A DNA stretch of 16,484 bases from NCBI RefSeq assembly GCF_000331775.1, contig NZ_CAPJ01000093.1, positions 1 through 16,484 of the forward strand, written 5' to 3'. The stretch is from Xanthomonas translucens pv. translucens DSM 18974. GTDB taxonomy: Bacteria; Pseudomonadota; Gammaproteobacteria; Xanthomonadales; Xanthomonadaceae. Shown here one piece after another: positions 1-9,300 of the stretch. A program made the translations under genes and the position numbers. The first letter of the stretch is position 1, and every line of letters starts with the position of its first letter. The notes beneath the pieces are model-generated. The model was given only the letters and a program-made list of their open reading frames with translations. It did not search any database and was not told the origin of the DNA.

Positions 1-660
1 GAACTGCCGCGCTGGGCCTGGGCGTTTGCCGGCGCGCTGGCCTGCGTCGCCGGCATGGTCAACGTGGTCGGCTACCTAGGCTTCGAGCACCAGGCGGTGA
101 CCCACCTGACCGGCACCACCACCCTGCTCGGCGCGGCGCTGGCCGATGGTGACCTGCGCGTGATCGGCCAACTGCTCGGCGTGGTCCTGGCTTTCCTCGG
201 CGGCGCCGTGCTCAGCGGCATCGTGGTGCAGGACAGCCGCCTGCGCCTGGGCCGCCGCTACGGCGTGGCGCTTGCCTTGGAAGCATTGCTCCTGCTGGCG
301 GCGATGCAGGCGTTCAAGCAGCAACAACTGCTCGGCGCACTATTCGCCGCCAGCGCCTGCGGGCTGCAGAACGCGATGACCACCACCTACAGCGGCGCAG
401 TGGTGCGCACCACCCACCTGACCGGCATGTTCACCGACCTGGGCATCGGCCTGGGCCAGGCGCTGCGCGGCCTGCCGCTGCCGCGGCGGCGCATCCGCCT
501 CAGCCTGCTGATCATCGGCGGCTTCCTGCTGGGCGGCGTGCTCGGCGCCTGGGCCTACCGCCGGGTCGGCTTCGATACGCTGCTGGCGCCGGCGCTGCTG
601 ACCGGACTGGTCGGAACCGGCTATGCGCTGCAGGCCCACTGCCGGCGCCACGCGCGTTGA
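1..660 (+). CDS. DUF1275 (YoaK-like) family membrane protein, 5' end outside window
   Basis: The reading frame is open from base 1 to a TGA at 658-660, so the true start lies upstream; the ATG at 55 sits inside the first conserved membrane segment and is unlikely to be the start. The visible 219 residues begin with a Gly/Ala-rich helix and then [18 protein letters not shown], which matches the G(Y/F)xD..GYL...F..h.TG signature of the DUF1275/YoaK family. Further hydrophobic segments follow, with a second internal copy of the pattern ([11 protein letters not shown]...[13 protein letters not shown]), as expected for this family of about 220-240 residues. The family consists of inner-membrane proteins of unknown function. 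The gene ends 43 bases before thiD on the same strand. Family assignment is fairly secure; no function can be given. Confidence 0.82.
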   Translation, partial: ELPRWAWAFAGALACVAGMVNVVGYLGFEHQAVTHLTGTTTLLGAALADGDLRVIGQLLGVVLAFLGGAVLSGIVVQDSRLRLGRRYGVALALEALLLLAAMQAFKQQQLLGALFAASACGLQNAMTTTYSGAVVRTTHLTGMFTDLGIGLGQALRGLPLPRRRIRLSLLIIGGFLLGGVLGAWAYRRVGFDTLLAPALLTGLVGTGYALQAHCRRHAR

Positions 661-703
661 ACGCGCAGTCGCCAAGCCGCGGCCGGCGCTGCACAATCGG
701 CGC

Positions 704-1513
704 ATGAGCGAACCCACCGTCGTCTCCGCACTGAGCATCGCCGGCACCGATTCGGGCGGCGGCGCCGGCATCCAGGCCGACCTGAAGACCTTCGCCGCGC
801 ATCGCGTGCACGGCCTGTCGGCGGTGGCCGCACTGACCGCGCAGCACACCCGCGGGGTCGCCGCCGTGCACGTGCCGCCGTTGCCGTTCCTGCGCGCGCA
901 GATCGACGCCTGCTTCGCCGATTTCGACATCGGCGCGGTCAAGCTCGGCATGCTCGCCAATGCCGCGGTGATCCACTTGGTCGCCGATGCGCTGGAGCAG
1001 TACCGCCCGCCGTTCGTGGTGCTGGACCCGGTGATGGTCGCCACCAGCGGCGCCAAGCTGCTCGAGGACGACGCGCTGGATGCGCTGCGCCATCGCCTGT
1101 TGCCGCTGGCGACGCTGGTCACCCCGAACGCCCCGGAAGCGCAGCTGCTGCTGGGCCGCACGATCGAGAACGGCGACGACGCCGAGCACTCCACCGCCGC
1201 GCTGCTCGCAGCCGGCGCGCAGGCGGTGCTGCTCAAGGGCGGCCACCTGGACGAAGGCCCGCGGGTGATCGACCGCTACGACGACGGCGTCAGCCGCAGC
1301 GAATTCAGCCATGTGCGGCTGGCACTGCAGGCGCACGGCACCGGCTGCACCCTCGCCGCCGCGATCGCCGCGCAACTGTGCCAGGGCCTGGCGCTGCCGG
1401 TGGCCTGCGAGGCGGCGATCGACTACGTCGCGCGTGCGCTGCAGGGCGGCTACCGTCCCGGCCGCAGCGCGGTGGTGGTGCTGGACCACTTCGGCGCCGC
1501 GCGCCACGCGTGA
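704..1513 (+). CDS. thiD: Hydroxymethylpyrimidine/phosphomethylpyrimidine kinase ThiD
   Basis: This cytosolic kinase phosphorylates 4-amino-5-hydroxymethyl-2-methylpyrimidine twice to give HMP-PP for thiamin synthesis. The 269-residue product is close to the usual ~266. It starts with the ribokinase-fold N-terminus [20 protein letters not shown] (about residues 7-26), has [14 protein letters not shown] in the middle, and carries the anion-hole/catalytic segment [14 protein letters not shown] with Cys215, equivalent to Cys213 of the E. coli enzyme as I recall it. The ATG at 704 was chosen because the family motif begins a few residues later; the frame extends upstream to 623 but that part overlaps the preceding gene and is not conserved-looking. 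No strong ribosome binding site is visible. No other thi genes are in the window. Confidence 0.95.
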   Translation: MSEPTVVSALSIAGTDSGGGAGIQADLKTFAAHRVHGLSAVAALTAQHTRGVAAVHVPPLPFLRAQIDACFADFDIGAVKLGMLANAAVIHLVADALEQYRPPFVVLDPVMVATSGAKLLEDDALDALRHRLLPLATLVTPNAPEAQLLLGRTIENGDDAEHSTAALLAAGAQAVLLKGGHLDEGPRVIDRYDDGVSRSEFSHVRLALQAHGTGCTLAAAIAAQLCQGLALPVACEAAIDYVARALQGGYRPGRSAVVVLDHFGAARHA

Positions 1514-1838
1514 GGATGCACGCGTTGGCGGGCGAGGCGCTGCAGGGCAGCGCCGGCGACGGCCAGCGCGGGTCGCTCTCGCACGCATGACCGCGGCACG
1601 GCGCCAGGCGCTGCGGAAGCTGCCCGCACTCGGCGTGGCAGCGCGCGATCTGGATGGCGCCGGAGACCTCGCCGCGCGCCCTGCTGGGCAAGATGACGCC
1701 GCGCACGCTCGATATCTGCACTCACGGATGCGGCACAGCTGGGCGCCGCGGCCGCCCCTTTCGCCTGGATGCAACGGCCGGCGGCCGTGGCGCAGGGCCT
1801 ATCCGGCAGCGCAGACTGAATTTTTTCCGCGAAGGGCA
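1514..1838. other. Intergenic stretch between thiD and the tRNA pair, no convincing gene
   Basis: About 325 G+C-rich bases. Open frames exist on both strands, as expected at this G+C, including a 24-codon frame at 1516-1590 (+) and a longer frame on the - strand overlapping the end of thiD. None shows a recognisable motif or a good ribosome binding site. The T-rich run at 1820-1826 has no clear hairpin before it. I see nothing here I can name. Confidence 0.5.
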
Positions 1839-1867
1839 TTGACGGGTCCGGGGGACTCGGTAATAAT
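1839..1867 (+). promoter_or_regulatory. Sigma70-type promoter of first tRNA-Arg gene
   Basis: TTGACG at 1839-1844 and AATAAT at 1862-1867 are separated by 17 bases, a near-consensus housekeeping promoter. Transcription would start around 1874, a few bases before the tRNA 5' end at 1883. The same layout recurs 226 bases downstream. Confidence 0.75.
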
Positions 1868-1882
1868 TCCGCTCCTGACGAC

Positions 1883-1959
1883 GCGCCCGTAGCTCAGTTG
1901 GATAGAGTACCTGGCTACGAACCAGGCGGTCGGGAGTTCGAATCTCTCCGGGCGCACCA
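1883..1959 (+). tRNA. tRNA-Arg(ACG), copy 1
   Basis: The 77-nt cloverleaf has acceptor stem GCGCCCG (1883-1889) pairing with CGGGCGC (1949-1955), discriminator A and an encoded CCA at 1957-1959. The anticodon arm is CCTGG-CTACGAA-CCAGG, which places ACG (read as ICG) in the anticodon position. The T arm contains TTCGAAT. It decodes CGU/CGC/CGA arginine codons. It differs from the second copy by one base in the variable loop (C at 1927 versus T at 2153). Confidence 0.97.
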
Positions 1960-1967
1960 GTCAGATG

Positions 1968-1999
1968 AAAAACGACAAACCCGGTTTGTCGTTTTTTTT
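1968..1999 (+). terminator. Rho-independent terminator after tRNA-Arg copy 1
   Basis: The stem AACGACAAAC (1971-1980) pairs with GTTTGTCGTT (1984-1993) across a three-base loop. A run of eight T at 1992-1999 follows. It lies 8 bases after the CCA end. Confidence 0.9.
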
Positions 2000-2064
2000 G
2001 CGTGTTCGCCGGCTATTTGCAGGCATGCGCGCGCAGCCCGGCGGCGCATCGGCGCACGCCGCTG

Positions 2065-2093
2065 TAGACGAATCGGCAGAACTCGGGAATAAT
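2065..2093 (+). promoter_or_regulatory. Promoter of second tRNA-Arg gene
   Basis: TAGACG at 2065-2070 and AATAAT at 2088-2093 are spaced by 17 bases, exactly as in the first copy. The -35 element differs from it at one base (TTGACG to TAGACG), so it is probably a little weaker. Confidence 0.65.
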
Positions 2094-2108
2094 CCCGCGC
2101 CTGACGAC

Positions 2109-2185
2109 GCGCCCGTAGCTCAGTTGGATAGAGTACCTGGCTACGAACCAGGTGGTCGGGAGTTCGAATCTCTCCGGGCGCACCA
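2109..2185 (+). tRNA. tRNA-Arg(ACG), copy 2
   Basis: The 77-nt cloverleaf is identical to the copy at 1883-1959 except for T at 2153 in the variable loop. The acceptor stem is GCGCCCG/CGGGCGC, the anticodon is ACG, and CCA is encoded at 2183-2185. It starts 226 bases after the first copy. Confidence 0.97.
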
Positions 2186-2194
2186 GTCAGATGC

Positions 2195-2227
2195 AAAACG
2201 ACAAGCCTGCGCTTGTCGTTTTTTTTT
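2195..2227 (+). terminator. Rho-independent terminator after tRNA-Arg copy 2
   Basis: The stem AAAACGACAAG (2195-2205) pairs with CTTGTCGTTTT (2212-2222). The T run covers 2219-2227. The outer stem matches the first tRNA terminator but the loop differs, so the two hairpins have diverged while keeping function. It also separates the tRNA unit from the convergent DedA-rhodanese gene ending at 2270. Confidence 0.9.
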
Positions 2228-2269
2228 GCCTTCCGTTTGCCCGTGACCGCGGCTTGAGGGCGTGCGCCT

Positions 2270-3259
2270 TTACGCGGCGACCTTGCCGCGGACGCCGGCC
2301 ACCTGCGCTGCCGCGCCGCCGTCCAGCTCGATCACCGCATAGCCCGCCGCACGCCACGCGTGCAGCCCGCCGCGCAGCGGCAGCACATCCTCGTAGTGAC
2401 GCTGGCGCAGGCGCGTGGCCAGCACCGCCGCCGACACCTCGTTCGGGCAGGCGCAATAGATGACGATCTTGCGACCGCGCGGCAACGCCGCGACGATGGC
2501 GTCGATGCGGCGATCGTCCACCTCCAGCGCACCGGGAATCGCGAACGGCTCGATCGCCCGATAGCCCGGCGCGCGGATATCCAGCAGCACCGGCACCGCC
2601 TCGCCCTGCATCAACGCGTACAGTTCGTCGACGTCGATGCGCAACGTCTCCATCGACTTCAGCAACGCATGCCGGCGCCACGCGCGATAGACGATATAGA
2701 GCACGAGCAAGCCCGCCAGCAGCAACACCGCACGCGTGCCGAGCAGGCTCAGCCAGTCCAGCACGTCCTGCACCTGGTCGGCGAACGCCAGGCCCAGCAG
2801 CAGCCCGCAACCCGCCCACAGCGCCGCTCCCAGCGCGTCGTAGCGCAGGAACTGGCCTGGCCGCACCCGCATCGCCCCGGCCATCGGCACCGACACCATC
2901 GACAGACCGGGGACGAACTTGGCCACTGCCAGCACGCGCACGCCCCAGCGCGTGTAGAAGCGCTCGGTCTGCTTCATGCAGGTATCGCGCGACAGCGACA
3001 GCCGGCACAGCGACTGCAGCGTGCGGTTGCCGTAGCGGCGGCCGGCGCCGAACCAGACCAGGTCGCCGATCAGGCTGGCCACGATCGAGACCGACAACGC
3101 GGCCAGCAACCCGCTCCACACCGCGCTGCCGTGGAGCAGGGCATAGGTCGCACCGACCAGGATCAGGGTCGGCAATGCCGGCACCGGCAAGCCCAGCGAC
3201 AAGGCCAGCACATTGACGAAGACCAGACCCAGGCCGTAACGCGCGATCAGTTCCTGCAT
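2270..3259 (-). CDS. DedA-family membrane protein fused to a C-terminal rhodanese domain
   Basis: The 329-residue product has two parts. Residues 1 to about 210 form a DedA/SNARE-associated (VTT) domain with several membrane segments; it shows the family marks GDLVWFGAGRRYG and KFVPGLSMVSVPMAGAM. Residues about 215-315 form a cytoplasmic rhodanese-like domain, with LLDIRAPGYRAIEPFAIPGA and an active-site loop IVIYCACPNEV (Cys269, Cys271). DedA proteins take part in lipid flipping and envelope homeostasis; rhodanese domains carry a persulfide on cysteine. The loop departs from the common CxxGxRS form, so sulfurtransferase activity is not assured. From memory, the fused architecture is widespread in proteobacteria. 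The start ATG (3257-3259) gives the normal DedA N-terminus; the ribosome binding site is weak. It lies 105 bases downstream of the LysR gene on the same strand. Confidence 0.87.
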   Translation of the reverse strand: MQELIARYGLGLVFVNVLALSLGLPVPALPTLILVGATYALLHGSAVWSGLLAALSVSIVASLIGDLVWFGAGRRYGNRTLQSLCRLSLSRDTCMKQTERFYTRWGVRVLAVAKFVPGLSMVSVPMAGAMRVRPGQFLRYDALGAALWAGCGLLLGLAFADQVQDVLDWLSLLGTRAVLLLAGLLVLYIVYRAWRRHALLKSMETLRIDVDELYALMQGEAVPVLLDIRAPGYRAIEPFAIPGALEVDDRRIDAIVAALPRGRKIVIYCACPNEVSAAVLATRLRQRHYEDVLPLRGGLHAWRAAGYAVIELDGGAAAQVAGVRGKVAA

Positions 3260-3364
3260 GGCCGTGCCTGCGCCTGGGGGAAGAAAGGATGCGGCATTAT
3301 CCTCCCGGCAGCGACGCCCGGCGCGCGCAACGCCGCAGCACCGGCGGAACAGACCCGCCCACCC

Positions 3365-4285
3365 TCAGTCCAATCGCGCCTGCAACTGCGCCAGCCACGC
3401 CTCGAACACACCGGGCTGGCGCATGCGCGTGCGCCACCAGGCCAGCGCCGCGCCTTCCTCGCCGCTGCGCCACGCCAGCTGGAACACCTCGTCCGGCTTC
3501 GGCTCCTCGACCTGCTTGCGCAGCAGCGCGCCGCACGCCAGCGCCGCCCGCGCATAGGGTTCGGGCAGGAAACCGAAACCCAGCCCGGCCAATTGCAGCA
3601 GGTACTTGCTGCGCATGTCCGGCACGGTCAGCGCGTCCTGGCCGAACAGCAGCCCGACCGTACGCGGCAGCAGCCGCCGCGCCGAATCGGCAACCGCGAT
3701 CGCACGATGCTCGGCCAGCTGGCTGCGGCCGAGCGGCTCGGCCGCCTGCGCCAGCGGATGGGTGGGCGCGACCACGAACACGAACGGCAGCGTGCCGAAC
3801 GCTTCGGCCACATAGCCGCCGCCGCTGGGTCCCTCCCCGGCCGCGCCGAGCAGCAGGTCCACGCGCCGGTCCAACAGCGCCTCCCAGGTGCCGGAGAGCG
3901 ATTCCTGCACGATCCGCAGCCGGGTCCGGTCGGCGACCGCATAGAACGCGGCGATGTCCTCGGCCAGGCAGTCCGGCGCGAACAGCGAATCCAGGCCCAG
4001 CGCGAACTCGGTCTCCCAGCCGGAGGCAACGCGGCGCACGCGCAGCTCCAGATCGGCGGCCGCGCGCAGCAGGTGCCGGCCCTCGCGCAGCAACTCGGCC
4101 CCGGCCGCGGTGAGCGCCACCTTCGGCCCCAGGCGCTCGAACAACTGCACGCCCAGGTCCTGCTCCAGCTTGGCCACCGTGTAGGAAATCGTGGACGGCA
4201 CCTTGTACAGCGCCTTGCCGGCCGCAGAGAACGAGCCGCGGCGGTCGATGGCGTCGATGATCTGCAGCGCGTCGAGGCTGATCAT
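3365..4285 (-). CDS. LysR-family transcriptional regulator
   Basis: The 306-residue protein has typical LysR length. The N-terminal winged helix-turn-helix (about residues 1-60) reads LQIIDAIDRRGSFSAAGKAL and STISYTVAKLEQDLGVQLFE, followed by the linker helix and a substrate-binding domain (about 90-300). The ligand is unknown. The gene is divergent from a pirin gene with 166 bases between the start codons, the usual arrangement for a LysR regulator and its target; E. coli yhaJ-yhaK is a comparable LysR-pirin neighbour pair. A T-N11-A palindrome sits just upstream of its own start, suggesting autoregulation. The family call is secure; regulation of the pirin gene is inference. Confidence 0.93.
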   Translation of the reverse strand: MISLDALQIIDAIDRRGSFSAAGKALYKVPSTISYTVAKLEQDLGVQLFERLGPKVALTAAGAELLREGRHLLRAAADLELRVRRVASGWETEFALGLDSLFAPDCLAEDIAAFYAVADRTRLRIVQESLSGTWEALLDRRVDLLLGAAGEGPSGGGYVAEAFGTLPFVFVVAPTHPLAQAAEPLGRSQLAEHRAIAVADSARRLLPRTVGLLFGQDALTVPDMRSKYLLQLAGLGFGFLPEPYARAALACGALLRKQVEEPKPDEVFQLAWRSGEEGAALAWWRTRMRQPGVFEAWLAQLQARLD

Positions 4286-4291
4286 GAGTAT

Positions 4292-4354
4292 TCGAATTTT
4301 TCGATGATAGGCACCGAATCTATCCGTTTTTCAAACCCGGCGATAGTGCGGATA
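4292..4354. promoter_or_regulatory. Candidate LysR-type operator sites between LysR and pirin genes
   Basis: An inverted repeat TCGAA-TTT-TTCGA covers 4292-4304 and fits the LysR T-N11-A box exactly. A second inverted repeat, TATCCG (4321-4326) and CGGATA (4349-4354), lies between the two genes. The first is only 6 bases from the LysR start codon, a position suited to autorepression. The region is much more A+T-rich than its neighbours. Binding is inferred, not shown. Confidence 0.45.
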
Positions 4355-4451
4355 CTCGTCCTAAGCGGTAGAAATCCACAATATCAAGCAGATATCGCGA
4401 ACTTTCTGCCTATCGATCCACTTGCACATAACGCCACTACCGGAGCTTCCC

Positions 4452-5153
4452 ATGTTGCAGATCCGCACCAGCGATAGCCGCGGCCGCGCCGAGCACGGCT
4501 GGCTGTCCTCGCGCCACACCTTCTCCTTCGGCCACTACCACGACCCGCGCCACATGGGCGTCGGGCCGCTGCGGGTGATCAACGAGGACCGGGTGCAGCC
4601 GGGCCAGGGCTTCGGCACCCATGCGCACCGCGACATGGAGATCCTCTCCTACGTGCTCGACGGCGCGCTGGAGCACCGGGACAGCATGGGCAACGGCTCG
4701 GTGCTGCGCTACGGCGACGTGCAGCGCATGAGCGCCGGCTCCGGCGTGACCCACAGCGAGTTCAACCACTCCGCCAGCGAGCCGCTGCACTTCCTGCAGA
4801 TCTGGCTGCTGCCGGAACGCGCCGGGATCGCCCCCGGCTACGAGGAAAAGCACTTCACCGCGCAGACCAAGCGCGGCCAGCTGCGCCTGATCGCCGCGCC
4901 GCAGGGCGAGGACGGCGCGGTGCGGATCCACCAGGATGCGCGGATCTATGCGGCGATCCTGGACGGCGCCGAGCGCATCGCCTACCCGCTGGCCAGCGGA
5001 CGCGGCGCCTACGTACAGGTCATCCGCGGTGCGCTGACGGTCAATGGCCAGGCGCTGCAAGCCGGCGACGCAGCGCAGAGCGTCGACGAGGCCGAACTGC
5101 ACTTCGCCGACGCGCAGGATACGGAATTCCTGCTGTTCGACCTGCCGCGCTGA
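4452..5153 (+). CDS. Pirin-family bicupin protein, YhhW-like (possible quercetin 2,3-dioxygenase)
   Basis: The 233-residue product matches the length of E. coli YhhW (about 231) and shares its look: RAEHGWLSSRHTFSFGHY near the start, then DRVQPGQGFGTHAHRDMEIL. All four pirin iron ligands appear to be present: His57, His59, His101 and Glu103 (in THSEFN). That separates it from YhaK-type pirins that lack some ligands. Pirins of this class are cytosolic metal-binding cupins; YhhW has been reported to degrade quercetin in vitro, but the natural substrate is unclear. The ATG at 4452 was chosen for the GGAG at 4442-4445, six bases upstream. The gene is divergent from the LysR gene, its likely regulator. 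A strong hairpin follows 43 bases after the stop. Confidence 0.9.
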   Translation: MLQIRTSDSRGRAEHGWLSSRHTFSFGHYHDPRHMGVGPLRVINEDRVQPGQGFGTHAHRDMEILSYVLDGALEHRDSMGNGSVLRYGDVQRMSAGSGVTHSEFNHSASEPLHFLQIWLLPERAGIAPGYEEKHFTAQTKRGQLRLIAAPQGEDGAVRIHQDARIYAAILDGAERIAYPLASGRGAYVQVIRGALTVNGQALQAGDAAQSVDEAELHFADAQDTEFLLFDLPR

Positions 5154-5196
5154 ACCGCGGCGCCAGCCCGAGCGCTGCCGCCGCACAGGCCGCACA

Positions 5197-5226
5197 CGAC
5201 GCATCCGCCCGATAGCGGATGCGTCG
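5197..5226 (+). terminator. Strong hairpin after the pirin gene, possible terminator
   Basis: A perfect 12-bp stem, CGACGCATCCGC (5197-5208) and GCGGATGCGTCG (5215-5226), encloses a six-base loop CCGATA. It is not followed by a proper T run, so intrinsic termination is uncertain. Its position 43 bases after the pirin stop and before glgX fits a transcript boundary. Confidence 0.45.
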
Positions 5227-5447
5227 CATTGGCGCAGCGGATCCGCACGCTCCACGATGCGGCATCGGCCACCCACCCCGCTCATGCGTCCGCACCACGC
5301 ATCGCAGCCACACCACAGCGGATTCGGCGCCGTACCGCGCACTCCTCACGCCTCCCTCGGAAGGCCATGACGCGTCCTGCACGGCACCCGCGTCAATGCT
5401 TGCGCTCTTTTCCCCATGCCGGCATGCCGGCCGAGAGCCCTGCCCCG

Positions 5448-7586
<2,139 letters not shown>

Positions 7587-7700
7587 CGATCCGCAAGCCG
7601 GGAGTCGGTCGTCGCGATGCGACTTGGGCAAGTGCGGCGCAGGACGCAGCCGCCGGGAAAGACAGACGCCCCGGCGCCCGTTTGCAATCACCCGCCTCGT

Positions 7701-7730
7701 ATGGCGCGCGCAAGGCAGAGCGCGCGCCAT
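7701..7730. repeat. Perfect 11-bp inverted repeat (hairpin) downstream of glgX
   Basis: ATGGCGCGCGC (7701-7711) and GCGCGCGCCAT (7720-7730) form a perfect stem around the eight-base loop AAGGCAGA. It lies 114 bases after the glgX stop and has no T run after it. It may terminate or stabilise the glgX transcript. It also contains the only ATG near the start of the coding-like stretch that follows. Confidence 0.5.
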
Positions 7731-7984
7731 GCCGAGAATCGCGACGACGCCTCGCGCGCCAACCTGATCGAACTGATTGCGCACCTGGCCACCCCGTACG
7801 TCTACGACAACAGCAGCCCTGCAGATCGCGACGGCCAGGTCACCGCCCTGCTGGTGCTGGGAATGGACCAGAGCGGCGTCCACAACCCGCTCAGCGCCGA
7901 AGAGTTCGAGCACGTCCAGGAATGGGCCAAACCCATCGTCATGGCAGCTCTCGAGGCCCGCCCATCATGGCCCAGAGCGTCTGA
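7701..7984 (+). pseudogene. Coding-like stretch, unknown protein, probably a broken or truncated gene
   Basis: Between about 7743 and 7965 one frame shows strong G/C-ending codon use and a protein-like composition (for example LIELIAHLATPYVYDNSS, then GQVTALLVLGMDQSGVHNP and EEFEHVQEWAKPIVMAAL). I do not recognise the family. The only nearby ATG (7701) lies inside a hairpin with no ribosome binding site. After about 7965 the frame loses its coding look and runs on to 8261 into csbD, whereas a neighbouring frame stops at 7982-7984. This suggests a frameshift near 7960-7970 or a decayed gene end. It could be a real small protein with a mis-set start, or the tail of a larger lost gene. Confidence 0.35.
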
Positions 7985-8173
7985 TCGTCACGACGTGCGG
8001 GCGCACAGTCGCACACTGCAACTGCACGGGATTGGAGTATCGCCTCGGCACTCAAACTTTCCAGCGCTTAAACGTCGCTCTCGAATGCGACCGATCTTCA
8101 CTCAAGGCATACCGCACTGCGCGCAGCGTGGCGGTGCCCGCTCAAGGGCATTCACTTACTCGCGGAGTCAACG
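7985..8173. other. A+T-richer upstream region of csbD
   Basis: This stretch has mixed base composition and no coding character in any frame. It ends in the ribosome binding site GGAG (8164-8167), six bases from the csbD ATG. It presumably carries the csbD promoter, but I could not pick out a convincing -35/-10 pair. Confidence 0.4.
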
Positions 8174-8344
8174 ATGGACAAGAATCGCACTGAAGGCGCC
8201 AAGAACCAGATCAAGGGTACCGTCAAAGAAGTTGTCGGCAAGGTCACCGGCAATAAGCTGAAGGAAGTCGAAGGCAAACTTCAGAACGGCGCCGGCAAGA
8301 TCCAGAGCGAAGTCGGCAAGGCGCGCGACAACGCCCGCAGCTGA
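8174..8344 (+). CDS. CsbD family stress-response protein
   Basis: A 56-residue, Lys/Glu/Gly-rich hydrophilic protein starting MDKNRTEGAKNQIKGTVKEV, with the typical CsbD repeat pattern (G.....KG..KE..GK..G, then E..GK.Q...GK.Q...G). Members are short, abundant proteins induced by general stress in many bacteria (sigma-B in Bacillus; E. coli YjbJ); their molecular role is unknown. The ATG at 8174 has GGAG six bases upstream, and the protein length is normal (about 55-70). The gene ends 35 bases before the left end of an IS remnant, so its native downstream region was probably displaced by that insertion. Confidence 0.93.
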   Translation: MDKNRTEGAKNQIKGTVKEVVGKVTGNKLKEVEGKLQNGAGKIQSEVGKARDNARS

Positions 8345-8379
8345 GCAGCGACGCATACCTCTGGGCCTTGCAGCACTAT

Positions 8380-9239
8380 GAGCGGCTAGCAAAACCACCT
8401 TGAAAACCTGTGCAGTGATGGCAAAGTCGTCCGCATGGCACGTCGCAAAGAATTCGCGCCGCGCTGTGGAAGCGCATCGAAACTCTGATCCCGCCAGTGA
8501 AGCCCTCCCCAAGGGAGGGCGACCGCGCATCGGTGATCAGCAAGCCCTCAAAGGCATCATCTACGTCCTGCAGACCGGCATCCCTTGGGAAGATCTGCCG
8601 CTGGAACTGGGCTATCGCAGCAGCATGACCTGCTGGCGGCGTCTGCGCGACTGGCAGGCCGCCGGCGTGTGGCATCGTTTGCATCATGTCTTGCTGGCCG
8701 AACTGCGCCGGGCGGGCATGTTGGATCTGAGCCGGGCCAGCCTGGACGCGGCCATTGCGCCTCCCCCCCCGGGGAGAGGCGCATACACCTGACAAAAATC
8801 GCGGCAAGCTCGGCAGTAAACGGCATCTGATCACCGATCGTCACGGCGTTCCTCTGGGGGTTGTACGTCACCGGAGCCAAGCGACATGACTCAGTAGTGT
8901 TCGAAGAATGAGTTGATGCCTTGCCTCTGATTGCCGGCAAGCAGGGACGTCCGCGACGCTGGCCAGACAAACTAGATGCCGACAAGGCCTACGATATCGA
9001 GCGCTGCCGCGCGCACCTCAAACGACGAGGGATCACTGCCCGCATCGCGCGCAAAGGGATCGAGCGCAATGAGCGGCTGGGGCGACATCGCCGGGGTGGA
9101 GCGCACGCATGCTTGGTTCGCGGCCATGGTCAAGGTGCGCACCCGTTTCGAACGCCGAATCGATATCCATCTGGCCTTGCCATCTCTCACCTGCTTGAGC
9201 ATCTGCCTTCGACATCTTCCCGAATTTTGTGAACCGCTC
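8380..9239 (+). mobile_element. Decayed IS5-family insertion sequence
   Basis: The outer ends are imperfect inverted repeats. The left end at 8380 reads GAGCGGCTAGCAAAA; the right end at 9239, read inward on the - strand, is GAGCGGTTCACAAAA. They share GAGCGG, T and CAAAA at the same spacing. The roughly 860-bp span and the single transposase with its DUF4096-like N-terminus and DDE part fit the IS5 family, IS1031/IS427-like groups. I see no clean target-site duplication: TAT precedes the left end and TAA follows the right end. The element contains several frameshifts and cannot make an intact transposase. Confidence 0.8.
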
Positions 9240-9242
9240 TAA
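8435..9242 (+). pseudogene. IS5-family transposase pseudogene
   Basis: Joining frames rebuilds an IS5-type transposase starting MARRKEF. The N-terminal insertion-sequence DNA-binding part is recognisable (GGRPRIGDQQALKGIIYVLQ, then IPWEDLPLELGYRSSMTCWR). The DDE part includes NRGKLGSKRHLITDRHGVPL, LDADKAYD and VERTHAWFAAM. At least six lesions break it: single-base losses near 8460, 8512 and 9092, extra bases in the C run at 8763-8770 and near 8866, and a TGA at 8909-8911. The protein would have used a D-D-E catalytic triad to move the element. With this many lesions it is an old remnant, not a sequencing slip. Confidence 0.85.
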
Positions 9243-9300
9243 ATTATCGCTCTCAGGTGTCTACGGAAGGCTGGTCGGTCCAGCCGGTTGGTCGAGCCAG

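Noticed and set aside
1516..1590. A 24-codon frame right after thiD
   Set aside because: No motif and no independent ribosome binding site; chance frame in G+C-rich DNA.
2360..4477. A 705-codon open frame on the + strand opposite the DedA-rhodanese and LysR genes
   Set aside because: It spans two real genes and their intergenic gap and is low-complexity Arg/Gln/His/Ala-rich, a shadow of their codon bias.
5229..5447. An N-terminal extension of GlgX of 73 codons
   Set aside because: The added part is low-complexity and unlike GlgX, starts just after a terminator-like hairpin, and the CBM48 motif fits a start at 5448.
8376..9242. Target-site duplication around the IS remnant
   Set aside because: The flanks TAT and TAA differ, so no duplication can be claimed.
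9269..9285. Small hairpin GGCTGG-N5-CCAGCC just after the effector stop
   Set aside because: Only a 6-bp stem with no T run on the - strand; not enough to call a terminator.
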